Part shown: positions 1-10,900 of the stretch, piece by piece
Layout: each line of letters opens with the position of its first letter
Numbering within the stretch: the stretch's first letter is position 1
DNA from: Haplomitrium mnioides
Lineage: Eukaryota > Marchantiophyta > Haplomitriopsida > Calobryales
DNA length: 32,456 nucleotides
Direction of reading: 5' to 3'
Assembly (NCBI GenBank): GCA_049999725.1
Contig: JBNGIS010016746.1
Coordinates: 1-32,456, forward strand
Made by a program: the position numbers and the translations under genes
The notes under the pieces: generated by a model
What the model saw: the letters and a program-made list of their open reading frames with translations, nothing else
Database searches by the model: none
Told to the model about the DNA's origin: nothing

Positions 1-1
1 A

Positions 2-1030
2 TTCATGAAACAGGAAACCCCTGAGTATGTTATAGTGGCAATATACGTGGACGATATTAACATTTTTGGGACACCATGCCTTACCTCCGACACCATTGAG
101 AAACTGAAGACTACCTTTGAAATGTGAGACATTGGCGAACCTGACTTCTGCTTGGGAATACAATTTGAACACTTACATGATGGCATTCTGATACACCAAT
201 CAACTTACACATCGAAAATGCTGAAACAATTCAACATGGAAAAAGCTCACCCAATGAGCACGCCTATGGAAATGAGATCCTCCGATCCTTCAAAAGACAT
301 GTTCTCAAAGAGGAAGGAAACAGAACCCACACTTGGACCAAAGAAACCATACCTATCTGCCATTGGAGCATTGATATACCTGGCAAATCAGACCAGACCC
401 GACATTGCTTTCGCTGTAAACTTACTACCAAGACATAGCTCACAACCAACGATACACCATTGGAATGGCATCAAAAGAATTTTCAGGTACCTGCAAGGAA
501 CTGTAGACATGGGTCTATTCTTCCCGAGAAATGCAGAAAACGACATCGTTCGATATGCTGATGATGGATACTTGTCTGACCCCGACGATACAAAATCACA
601 AACAGGATATGTATTCCTTAAAAGGGGTACAGCTATTTCATGGAAAAGCACAAAACATACCATCATCACAACATCTACTAATCATGCCGAAATTATAGCC
701 TTATACGAGGCAAGTAGAGAATGTATTTGGCTACGACAGTTGATTGATCACATCAACTCCAACACTGGTCAGCAACTTATCCAATCCCCTACAATACTCT
801 ATGAAGATAATAGACCATGTGTTGATCAAATAGCCCAAGGATTTATCAAAGGGGACAGAATTAAACATATAGCCCCTAAATTCTTCTACACTCATGAACA
901 ACATGGTGAACAAATTAACGTGCAATAGATACCAAGCAAAGACAATAGGGCTGACATCTTCACTAAACCCCTACCTACTGCCCTACACAAGGCACATACC
1001 GAGGGTATTGGTCTACGAAAAATTATCTGA
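2..1030 (+). pseudogene. Ty1/copia reverse transcriptase/RNase H, 3' part of pol, decayed
   Basis: One reading frame runs from the left edge to the TGA at 1028-1030, broken by TGA at 125-127 and TAG at 926-928. It starts inside the RT palm with the catalytic motif IYVDDI (41-58). Typical copia landmarks follow: YLGIQF-like text (here CLGIQFEH), TRPDIAFAVN, YADDGYLSDP, SQTGYVF, the RNase H text LYEDNRPC, and the terminal ADIFTKPLP. The upstream gag, protease, integrase and most of RT lie outside the window. Removing the two nonsense codons restores a continuous frame, so decay is by substitution. The family is clear from the order and spacing of motifs; I cannot name the lineage. Confidence 0.93.
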
Positions 1031-1484
1031 ACTCAACAGAAAGCAAAATTGACATGTCACTTTCACATGATTCAAATCTCTTTTCACATTTTATATCTCA
1101 CTTTCTGACATTGAGTATTATGTTTTAACTCTCGAGTTTTTTTTACAGATATTCATACAAGACTACATCACCACTAATGATATATGCATGGCTTCCATAA
1201 GACTGATGAGGGCTCACAGGTTTTCCATACAGATGCACGGAGCCATCAACAAGAGGAGCCAACAACAACATAGCGCCTTCAACAACATTACAACAAATAG
1301 ATGCGTGATGATTGGTATCTACATATTTCAAACAATCTATTGTTTTTGATGTAAATGCACTACTAGTGGTGGCACTCTTTCCCTCAGAAGAAAGCAGGAG
1401 GGTTTTAATGAGACCACACTGTAGCAGCATATAGATATACAATAGTCGTAGAAGTGTGACTGATTAGTCTAGAACAAATCAGTC
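1031..1484 (+). other. 3' untranslated part of the copia element
   Basis: About 450 bases separate the end of pol from the polypurine tract, longer than in most compact copia elements. I see no protein match. A minus-strand frame of 99 codons (1143-1442) lies here but has no recognisable motif, so I treat it as chance. Confidence 0.5.
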
Positions 1485-1493
1485 AAGGGGGAG
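1485..1493 (+). promoter_or_regulatory. Polypurine tract of the copia element
   Basis: The sequence AAGGGGGAG lies directly before TGTTAT, the expected arrangement for the plus-strand primer of a plus-oriented LTR retrotransposon. It follows the pol remnant in the same orientation. Confidence 0.8.
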
Positions 1494-1641
1494 TGTTATA
1501 GGACTATAGAACTAACCCTATCTATATCCTATATATAGATGGGGCTACATACAATCGAGAGACTCTCTATATATCTATTCTATGGAATGAAGAAGTGCGG
1601 CGCTGCGTGACTTGCATGTGTGTCTCATATCTACGATAACA
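1494..1641 (+). mobile_element. 3' LTR of the copia element, short (~148 bp)
   Basis: It begins TGTTAT right after the polypurine tract and ends ATAACA, a perfect 6-bp terminal inverted repeat. An alternative end is TAACA at 1647. It contains TATA-like text (CTATATATAG near 1529-1540). The 5' LTR and any target duplication are outside the window, so the right boundary rests only on the inverted repeat. A ~150-bp LTR is at the small end for copia elements. Confidence 0.72.
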
Positions 1642-1647
1642 TTAACA

Positions 1648-2554
1648 AAGTTACGAAAAGGACAAGTGAAATTAAAACAAAGAGCTAACTAAAAAAGAGA
1701 AACACAAAAACTCAAAGCTAATTTTCTAAGGCTCAAAGTTAAGAGCCTCTAAACTTAAAAGGGGGCAACAATCCATGCCCAAATTCTTTGGAGAGGACCT
1801 TGTGGTTNNNNNNNNNNNNNNNNNNNNNNNNNNNNNNNNNNNNNNNNNNNNNNNNNNNNNNNNNNNNNNNNNNNNNNNNNNNNNNNNNNNNNNNNNNNNN
1901 NNNNNNNTACCTTTGGAGAGGACCTTGCCGTTGGGCCCAACTAAAATTAGTATTCTAATTACTTAGAGGGAGTTTATTAGGGTGTCAAAAGGGAGGAGCC
2001 TTTGTGTACGGCTCTTATTTTTGTTAGTTGGGGCTAAAGTGGGAGTAAGTTAGTGGATGTATTGGAGCCAACTAAAAAATTAGCGAGTTAAAGAGTTTTG
2101 CGAGAGGGCTCTGCGGGGGTATAGGTTCCTCACGGACTCATTTTAGGGGATTCACTTCAGGGGGCATTGGGTGTGCGACACGGAAGAGGAGGAGAAAAAC
2201 AGCGAGGAGAGGATACTGTGCGAGGAGGTCTATAGGTGTTGCGGCTGGGCGTGAGGGGCTAGAGACTTGGGTGGACTCGCGTAAGGCACACATGTGGACC
2301 AATTCTTTGGAGGTGCTACCAGAGCCAAGCGAAAATTTTTCCAAGAACTCGCGAGCGGAGTCATTTTTCTTCAAATCATGACGGGTGGGAGGTACCTGTG
2401 GGTGTAGTTTTTTTTCTCTATCTTTGGGTCAACTATTTGTGTTGCCAAAAGCTACTTCATAACACAAGAGTAAGTTGTAGATTAAGTTCAGAGTGAATCC
2501 AGTGCGCCTTGGAGGTGCATTTGTGTGTTGATCTCTTCTAAAAGGACACCAGTT
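1648..2554. other. Unrecognised intergenic DNA around the assembly gap
   Basis: No coding frame, RNA gene or known element could be identified. A short imperfect direct repeat (CTCAAAGCTAA / CTCAAAGTTAA) lies near 1710-1745. The short minus-strand frames here have no motifs and low coding quality. Confidence 0.5.
1808..1907. other. Assembly gap, exactly 100 N
   Basis: A round-number N run normally marks a scaffold join of unknown true length. The same words flank it on both sides: TTTGGAGAGGACCTTG occurs just before the gap (about 1786-1801) and again just after it (about 1911-1926), which suggests a collapsed tandem repeat. Confidence 0.95.
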
Positions 2555-2790
2555 TGGAGTTCAGGCTGGGCAGAGTGCGCTTGGGCAGTTCTGTCGAGGA
2601 ATTTGATGGGTGTTTGGGGAGTGGAGTGAGGGCCAGTAGCTGGGAGGGTTGTCTTCTAAAGGTGGAAGTGAAGTAAAACCTCTTTCGAGCTTGAGGAAGT
2701 AAATTCAAGGCTTCTAGCGATGGAAGTTGAAAACTATTTGAATGCGGGTGCGTGTGTGTGAGTCGCTTGTGAGTGACTGAGTAGAACAGC
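2555..2790 (+). repeat. Diverged gypsy LTR fragment, opposite orientation
   Basis: The stretch resembles the reverse complement of the gypsy LTR at about 8700-8900 (and 18350-18480). Shared landmarks in order are GTGGAGTG, TTGTCTTC, AGGTGGAAGT, GCTTGAGGAAGTAAA, GGAAGTTGAAAA and a GTGTGTG-rich tail. Similarity fades on both sides, so the limits are approximate. It is older and more diverged than the two LTRs of the full element. Confidence 0.65.
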
Positions 2791-3655
2791 TGTGTGTGTT
2801 CAAGGCCAGCAGCCCTGAGTGTGATGTTTGTCAATTTATGTTATATTACTTGATTGCATTGAACTATTTGGAAGAAGCATGTTGGCAGTGGGTGTGCGTT
2901 ACATTGTGGCTATAAGTAATTTTCTCAAACCGTAAAATCCACTCTATGGTAGGCTGCAGTTATTTCAAAAGAGTGGGACAGGTATCCCAGGGCGTGGTAG
3001 AGTGATTCCAAGGCATGTAAAGAGGAGTTAGGGTCAATTCAGTGCAAAGCCCCTCCTATAAAAGATCCCGAAATAGGAAATCAACCTTAAATTGGTGCAA
3101 ATTGGTGGAAAAGGAGATAAACGACCGACCTTGGAGCTGACAACAAGAGTCACAAGCTACGAGTGATGTGAGTTATGAGAACTATGTTATCGAATAGGTT
3201 CATTCTAACACCAAGGATCTGGGCGGAAGCTTAGAGATAGGGATTCCTACAATCAAGGAAATGGATAGGGAGGAAATCAAGAGGCAAATCTATCTAGTTG
3301 GGCTACAATAGGAAATAAAATTAGAAGGGATTGGGCTTTGCAAAGATCGGGCTTCAAGTGTCTACGTAAGGATTGGGAGGCAGTCTAATGCATTGGATCA
3401 AGGTTTAAAGCTAGTCTGATGTATTAGATCGAACTCTAAAGGTTCATTGGGTAGTAAATATTTTGTACAAGTTATTAGAAACAATAGTCAAACTACCCCA
3501 TTGAAAACAACGTCGAGCAACTTTATACTATCGGTGGAAGCTAAGAGACTCGCAAGTAAAGGAGAGAACTAATTTGAGAGTTCAAACAAAGGCCAGTTGA
3601 TCGAGTTCTACAAGCATCAACATTGGAGCGTACAATTGGGTCTGGGATCTTGATA
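2791..3655. other. Unrecognised AT-rich DNA
   Basis: No gene is seen. A small imperfect direct repeat of about 35 bp lies near 3380-3440 (GTCTAATGCATTGGATC and GTCTGATGTATTAGATC). Part of 2940-3010 may be a further faint continuation of the inverted LTR similarity, but I could not align it convincingly. Confidence 0.4.
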
Positions 3656-4067
3656 ATGGCATTAGGGGTACAATTGGTCAGGTATGAGGTTCCAACTTCC
3701 ACTTTGAAGATGGCGTCATGTGGCAGGAATAGATCGGTCACAAGGAAATGACCTACGCTTAATAGTTTGGACTAGTGGTTAACAGACTGGACCGATAACA
3801 GACAACTATAGACATCAGACCGTACAACTGGGTTTGACCCCGATGAAGTTCCTACAATGAGATACACAACTTATTGGGTCTTGTATTTTTCTGAATGATG
3901 TTAGAAGTACAGTTGGTTGGATGTGACGTTCTAACTTCCACGTTGAAGACGGCGTTGGGCGGAGGGAACGGACTGGTTACAAGGAAAGGACCTACAGCTA
4001 ATATCTGGGACTAGTGGTTAATGGGTCAAATTGATAAAGAACAACTGTAGATATGCGACATCACGAG
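3656..4067. repeat. Direct repeat, two diverged copies, period ~239 bp
   Basis: Copy one (about 3659-3825) and copy two (about 3899-4067) share, in order, GGTACAATTGG or AGTACAGTTGG, AACTTCCAC, TTGAAGA, GGCG, CACAAGGAAA or TACAAGGAAA, GACCTAC, GGACTAGTGGTTAA and ACAACT, with several substitutions. The word AACTTCCAC lies at 3694 and at 3933. A weaker additional partial copy (CGTACAATTGGGT) lies just upstream. The unit resembles no element I recognise. Confidence 0.75.
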
Positions 4068-5802
4068 AATCTGCAAACATAGGGTGGTCTCTTTGACATA
4101 ATAAAAAAGGTATGTTCTATAGATAATCTAGAAGATCTTTTAAACATGAGAGTCTGAAAACTATAGTCTTTAGAGGAAGGGGTGTCTCAACTTTTGATGG
4201 GTTTGTACATGTGTGATACTTGGAATCAAGAACGAGATCACTATTTTTGAGACTAATGAAAACCAATCTTTAGCAAGCTCCAAACTCTTTGGAACTGACT
4301 TATGAACTGGATGGGATGCTAAACAAGAAACTGCTTTTTAACTTTCAGACGGAAATCTGGATTGCTTGCAATGATGCGATTGCCAACTATTTATGTCAAA
4401 AACTATTCGAATGGACTATAAATCGAACTAGGTTATAAACATGAATCGAGCAAAGACATGACAACACACTACTAACAGGTCAACACATATTGAAAATTGA
4501 AGACAATGCAAACTCTCTTGAGTCAAGATTAAACTACTTAATACTCACACTTAGATCTTTATGTTTGTTCAACTTATGTTGAAGCAACAACCAAAAAAAT
4601 ACATGATGATAATTGTGAAGGAAAGAACTACAAATTCTAACAAGGAAGATTGCCTACTCTTTTTGACAAATTTTTTTTCTTGCCATTGCTAGTGTAAGTT
4701 GTACAAAAGATTGCAAGAAATGATACAATAAATAAGAGGTAGAGTCTTTTCTTGGTCAATAGTCTCCTTTTCTACACCTTTCTCCGACATATACAACAGA
4801 TAGCTAAGTCTAAGAGTACAAAACACTCAAACTCAGATTTTTTAAAGACATATTCCCATACGAAAAGATAACAACTATAGGTTATGAAAACTCAACAGAA
4901 TGTTACGACACAAAATAACATTACACTAATAGAGAACTCTACTCTAGCTTATGGATAATTCACTTAGGTTGTCTTGCGAATTCTTTGGGGCACATTCTTA
5001 ATTTTGTATCTTTTTCTCACTTGATCTTCTTCTTCAACTTTTTTGTTTCATCAGTCTTTCTTTGTATCTCGCTAGATCAACTCATAAAACTCAACATTTC
5101 TATTTTTCTTTTTTATTGAAATCTTGTTTTTTGCTTATATCACGTTACTTTAGGAACAACAATTTGATCACTTCATCTTCTGTTTATCCTCTTTGTTATT
5201 AACTATTCTTCAATTTTTGATTTGATGTTACTCTGTCTCACCACTTTGTCGCTATATTTCTATGTTTGCGTTCATATTCATCCACCTGAATATCTACAAT
5301 TGACTTCGTCACCTTCCTTGTCAATCCAATTGGCAACCATTGTAGCTCGAGAGCAACCAAAAGAACTCTCTTCATCCAAATAGAATTTGAAGTCAACAAG
5401 CTTAGAAAAGGTGGGATTCAAGAACCGATTGTACAGCACTAGAGAGAACAAAGAGAGAATAGAAAAGAGGAAGAAGGAGAGAAGAAGAAGTTGACTATAC
5501 ATTAACATAAAGACTTTTTCACTTTCAAAAACACAAACCTTTTTTAATAACTTTGTTGATCTTTGTCTTTTCAGGGTCATATGAAAGTTTTGGTGGCTTG
5601 ACTTCTACCAATCTTATCATCTCGTAATTTGTCTAGTATAACAACTGTTCAGATTCTAAATCTACTACATATATATTTTAGTACATTAAACTTGATTAAT
5701 TAGAAATGCTCTTGGTTCATTAGTATTGCCATATTTATGTCAATGCCACTTTTGGGAGTCGTTTCTATGTCAATGTTGAGTCAACATAGGATATTCTTAG
5801 CT
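4068..5802. other. Unrecognised AT-rich DNA between repeats
   Basis: No coding region is supported. A 100-codon minus-strand frame at 5278-5580 has a hydrophobic leucine/phenylalanine-rich stretch but mostly reflects CTT/TTC-rich DNA. The part next to 5803 would hold the 3' LTR of the minus-strand copia remnant; a possible LTR start TGTTGA lies on the minus strand at 5786, but I see no polypurine tract and no matching end. Confidence 0.35.
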
Positions 5803-7046
5803 CTAATTTGTATGTTTGAACATTCCATTTTGCTTGGTCTTGAAGTGATAAGTTGAATTCTTGGCCAACGATATACAACCCTGATTATCCTCACAAATAG
5901 TGGTGGGTTTATTGAGCTTGAAACTCACATCTTCCATTAGCATCCTTAGCCACACAATCTCTCTGGTGGCTTGAGTAAGAGCCATGTACTCTACGTCTTA
6001 TGTTGATAAGGCAATTGACGTTTGCTCCTTACTACACAAACTTACTCAACCTTCTCCCATCAAAAAAGCATATCCAGATGTGGACTTTCCATCATTCTTG
6101 CTTCGTGCATAATCAGATTCACTATATCCAATCACTGAACTCCTACTAATCAGAGCGGATTCCATATCTCCATTGTATTCCAACACATAATCCTTGAAGC
6201 CATGAAGGTACAAGAAAATTCTTTTCATTGCAAGCCAATGAGCCATTCTTGGGTTGGACATAAACCTTAAGACAACTCCTACTACATAGGCAATGTCTTG
6301 CCTTGTTGCTATCATGGCATAGAACAGACTGCCTATTGCATTTTCATATGGCACTTATTTCATTTCTTCAGTCTCTTCTTTTGTTCTAGGTCTAATTTTC
6401 TTGGTTAGCCTCAAACCAACTTCTAATGGGGTATAGACTACCTTGCAATCTCCCATTCCATATCTCTCAAGAATTTTATCAATATAGATCCTTTGATTCA
6501 ATGATGTCTTACTTGCATGTCTATCCTTTTGAACATGTACCCTAAGAAGATAGTGAATCTCTTGTAGGTTTGTTATCTCAAATAACACCTCCAAGTCTTT
6601 CTTAACCTGATTCAACTTCTCGAGATCATTGTTGGTCATCACTATGTCATCTACATAGATGACTAGAATCACAATGCTCCCACCCTCTCTCTCTAGGTGT
6701 AAACACTATGATTTGCATTTCTTTTCCTAAAGTTCTTCTCCATCAGATGTGTGTCAATCTGCTAGTACCATGCCCTTGACACTTGCTTAAGGCTATATAA
6801 TGCCTTGTTTAATCTGCAAATAAGGCTTTCCTTCCATCTTACAATATATCCTTCTGGGTGGTGCATATAGATCTCTTCTTCAAGATCTCTATTCAAGAAT
6901 GTTGTATTGACTAAACCTTATGTACCTCCCAGTCCATTATTACAACAACAGCCAACATACACCTCAATGAAAAAAAACTTTGCAACTAGTGCAAAGGTTT
7001 CTATATAATCTACCTCGACCATCTGTGTGAATCCCTTCGACTTTAC
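5803..7046 (-). pseudogene. Ty1/copia reverse transcriptase/RNase H remnant
   Basis: Reading the minus strand from 7046 downward: the RT start KSKGFTQMVEVDYIETFA (consensus KARLVAKGFTQ..DYxETFAPVAK), decayed text, the catalytic motif IYVDDIVMT (YVDD at 6646-6657), the connection text SLFYAMIATRQDIAYVVG (6046-6354), STSGYAFLMG, and the RNase H text EIVWLRMLM and CEDNQGCISLAKN (5803-5985). Stops lie at 6355, 6046 and 5803, and the 6672-6918 part is further broken. The RNase H C-terminus has degenerated. This copy is distinct from and more degraded than the copia fragment at the left edge. The 5' part is missing: at ~7047 the sequence changes abruptly into a gypsy LTR. Confidence 0.9.
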
Positions 7047-7048
7047 TT

Positions 7049-7985
7049 GCTCTTCGTCTGACCGGGCTTGCGATTCATCACCCCTTTGACGCTCCTTGCT
7101 TCTCCTCGGGTCAGACTTGCGATTCATCACCCTTTCGACACTACTGGCTCTTCGTTTGACCGGACTTGCAATTCATCACCCTTTTGGCGCTCTTTGCTTC
7201 TCCTTGGGTCAGACCTGCGATTCATCACCCCTTCAGCTGATCCCTCCTTGCCCTCCAATTGGGCCTCTCAACAGATCCCTCTTAAGTGGGCTCTCCACGT
7301 CGGAAGACGAATTGGAACCCACTTTACCGGGCTCCCCACTTAGGGAGGGTGATTTCCGTTATGTCCTTCAAGGCCCGCCACCTCTCCGTGAAGACCTTCG
7401 GACCCCTTGGAGCCGCCACGTCACCCGCAGGATCCCTTGAAGCGCTCTAGAGACGCTACGTTTCCGTGGACTCCTTCGGAGCCCTCAGAAGACTCCACGT
7501 TTCCGCTTAGACCTGCGGACTTGACGAAAAGGGTGAGACCCTTAAAGAGTGCGTTCACGCTTGCGAGATCGAGGCTTCCTTCACCCCTTGGCCTAGCTCA
7601 CTCTTACAAAGATCGCACCTCCACCTTCTTGTCTCTAATCTTTGCTTCTGATGTGTGGCTTCTGCAGGCATTGTCCACGGTCCCCCTCTCTCCTGAGTGC
7701 CTTTGGATTTCTGTTTTGTAGCTCTTCTCTCCTTCCTAGATTGCTTCGCCTTGGGTGGGCATTCCTTTCTCCCAGCTAGGCTTCGATTCCCACATCCCCA
7801 TGAGACCCACGGGCTTGCATTTGCTCAAATTGATTTCTAGAGGTACCCCTCCCTTGGCTGGCGACCACTACTCCCTTCTCTTCTTTTGCCATGATCCCAT
7901 TCTCCTCCACGGATCCATGCGCTCTGTTTGTACTTACACATTGAAGGATTCCTGCTGCTCCCGAGGTGCTTTTGTCATTACCAAT
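7049..7985 (-). mobile_element. Truncated older gypsy LTR, interrupted by the full element
   Basis: This segment is similar throughout to the right-hand part of the full element's LTR (about 10510-11645): shared text includes GGGCCTCTCAAC, TCACGTCGGAAGACG, GCGAGATCGAGG, TTGCCTTGGGTGGGC and CCATGATCCC. It stops at ATTACCAAT exactly where the full element starts and resumes at 21141 with GAGGAATTGTG. It therefore belonged to a separate, older LTR of the same family that was the insertion target. Its left part is missing; at ~7047 it abuts the copia remnant. Several plus-strand open frames here reflect GC-rich LTR sequence, not genes. Confidence 0.88.
7981..7985. repeat. Target-site duplication, left copy (CCAAT)
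   Basis: CCAAT directly precedes the LTR start TGTCA at 7986 and is repeated as CCAAT at 21136-21140 directly after the LTR end TGACA. Five bases is the usual length for gypsy integrases. Confidence 0.9.
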
Positions 7986-10900
7986 TGTCATTCTCCTATT
8001 CCAAGCGTTAACCTTTTTAGATGTTGCTCTGAAAGCAGGGGAGGACAGATTCAGGGCTTTTGGGTTTTTTTCTGATATGGCCCCTTGCCAGCTACCACTT
8101 TGAGGCTACAAGGATTCTCCCTTTCCTTACAGGCCTTCTGCTCACCACTCATTCTCTTCAGATTATACTCAAATCATTCATTCATGACTCAGGTCCACAT
8201 TTACCACACCCATCTTTCCTTGTGTAATTCCTTCCATGTATTCCAAGGGTCCAAATCTGAGACCCTACCACTTTATGTATGTTGTAGGGCAGAAACGTGC
8301 TGTGACTTGCACCAATAAACAAATGACAGAGGTCTGGACTCCCCCTCCCAAGGTTGTCACAGAACTGCTACAACTAGTTCCTAACTTATCCTAAGATGAA
8401 CTAATTCCTAAGTTATACAACATGATCAAAAATAGAGAGCATTCACCTTCAGGACCCTTTGGCTGTGTCAAAGGACTTGACTCCCGCTCCAGAGCTGTCC
8501 CAGAGTCTGTTCAACTGTTCTGATATCTTCTAATCTAATATGCCTCTTGAACACAAATGTAGAAGGCAAATCTATCTATACACATATGCACAAACACACT
8601 AATACTATGTACTGCAATAGGAAACAGAGTCTTTGAAGGCCCTCTGGACTGATCTCACCAACAGAAACTTCCCTTCTGAATCATTGGATGCCTTCCAGCC
8701 TTCACACCAACATCCACCCACACACCCCTCTCCAGATAGTTTTTCAACTTCCATTGTGAGAAGCTCTGACTTTACTTCCTCAAGCTAGGAAGAGGATTTC
8801 TTTGACTTCCACCTCTGGAAGACAGTTTTCCCAACTACATGTAGCCCACTCCACCTCGAGCCTCGACGAGTCTTACTCCGCAATGTGTGGGCACTAACGC
8901 AACCCCCCCCCCCCTCCCTCTCAGCTCCACTTGAAGGATTACACTAGAGTGTACTCCGAACACTCTGGGTTGATGCTCTTGCATAAAGAATGCAGAGATG
9001 ACCTCAAGCTCCTCACTTGGCAGCCTCTCTCGAATTCTCAGCTGGCCAGAATCCCTTCTAGCTCATGTATTACTCCACCTCTGCTTTTGGTCTACTCACT
9101 TGAATAAGTTCACCTGGATCGCTTGAGCCTCTAGAGCTCCTCGCCCAACGATTCTCAGTACCCCTCTAGTCCACCTCCACCCCTGCTTGCCACCAGTCCT
9201 AGTTCACTCGCTTCACGTAGCTTCTCACTGGATTCTTCCTTCTGCCTTACCTCGTTGCAATTTCCTTGTCTTGAAGTTGCTGTCGCGTTCTAGATCGCTC
9301 GTGCATCAACCTAAACAATTTTGGAGGCCCCTAATGTATACCCCCTGAGCGCGCGCTGATCCCACGAGCCCTTCTCATTGAAAGGTCGTTAATCCTGTTG
9401 GGCTCAGAATGGGAAGTGGCAACGCGTGTTCCGGGAAGTCGTTATTCCTGTGACAACGGAAAAGGAGAGTGCGCCGCCTGTCTTGTTAGTTGGCCGAGAA
9501 GCGCCAAGTACAACGGTAACTCTACATGGAGTCTGAGGAATCTTGTGGGCTGAGATTTTACAGATTCTCGCAGAACCTAGTCCAAAAGGTTCATCGAAAC
9601 AGAGTTCTGAAGCGCCTCACGGACCCTAGTCCACGGAATCTTTGTAGATTCGCACGAATATTCCAAATGACTCCTATGAGCACCACGTCGTCCGAGGCCC
9701 CACCATCCGACACTGCCTCGCAAAAGGGTAGGTGGACCACCATGCTGAGTCCTTTCCACGAAGTTGACCTGCTTGTGGCCCGAGGCCCAATGGGCTCTCA
9801 CCTGCTGCCGCGTGTCCTTTGACTTACCCAAGGCTTCCGAGGTCGCCACGTCATCCGAAGAGCACCATCTGACGTTGCCCTACAAAGGGGTAGGCGGACC
9901 GTTGCGCTGACCTCCTTCCGAAGTTGACCCGCGAACCTTCTGTGGATGCCACGTCATCCGTAAAACCTTCCCTCGCCGAGTAAGAACTGTGCCGATGTTG
10001 CCATTTTAGAACTCCCTTGTTATAAGAACAACACGCACTCGATGCTCCCTTCGCCAAGTTGTCACCCCGCTCGTTGCCAGAACGACAAAGAGCTCCCAGA
10101 ACCAACCGCCTCCTTTGTCAAACTTTCAAACGTTGCAACCATACCCCGTCAAACTTTCCCACTTGTCTTGCCGAATCTACAACATGCCATTTTTTCGGCG
10201 CTGCTTGTTTCTTCCTCCGGTTGGTTCTGCACTAGATTGCCTTTCTGACCGATCCCACCTTGTTCTCCGGGCCTCCGATAAATCCTCTTTTTGGCTCGTT
10301 CATCGTTACCTAATCTGGTTGGATCGTCGCCAGATCACCCCTTCGGCTGGCCCTTTGTGTTCTCCTTCTAGCAATCAAATTGTCGATGTATCGCCCTTTC
10401 GGCTTGTCTTGTTCTTCTCCTAGACGACTTGTGATGGATCACTTTTTTGGCATGCCTTGTTTCTCTTTCGGTCAGATCGTTGATAGGTTGTCGTTTCGCC
10501 GTTACGGGCTCTTCGTCTAACCGAATTGGTGATTCATCCCCCTTTGGCTAGCCCTTTGTGTTCTCCTTCTGGTGGTCAGATTGTTGATGTATCGCCCTTC
10601 CGGCTTGTCTTGTTCTTCTCCTAGACGACTTGTGATGGATCATTTTTTTGGCATGCCTTGTTTATCTTTTGGTCAGATCGTTGATAGGTTGTCGTTTCAC
10701 CGTTACTGGCTTTTTGTCTGACCGAACCGATGATTCATCCCCCTTTCGGCTCTCCTCTGGTTCTCCTCTAGTCGGATCTGCATTAGGTTACCCCTTCGGC
10801 TTCCTCAGTTCTCCTCTAGTCGGATCATCAATCGGTGACCCCTTCGGCATTCTTTGGTTCTCCTTTGACCGGACCCGCAATAGATCGCCTTTTCGGGTGA

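Noticed and set aside
1143-1442. 99-codon minus-strand frame in the copia 3' region
   Set aside because: It has no recognisable motif and lies in a stretch explained as untranslated element sequence.
5278-5580. 100-codon minus-strand frame with a hydrophobic segment, possible small membrane protein
   Set aside because: The hydrophobic run comes from CTT/TTC-rich DNA and no family or gene context supports it.
7068-7721. Overlapping plus-strand frames of 90-114 codons
   Set aside because: They lie in the GC-rich truncated LTR, and equivalent frames in the other LTR copies are not conserved in frame.
8897-8911. C-run as a functional element such as a polypurine tract
   Set aside because: It lies inside the LTR, is not next to an LTR boundary and is much shorter in the other LTR.
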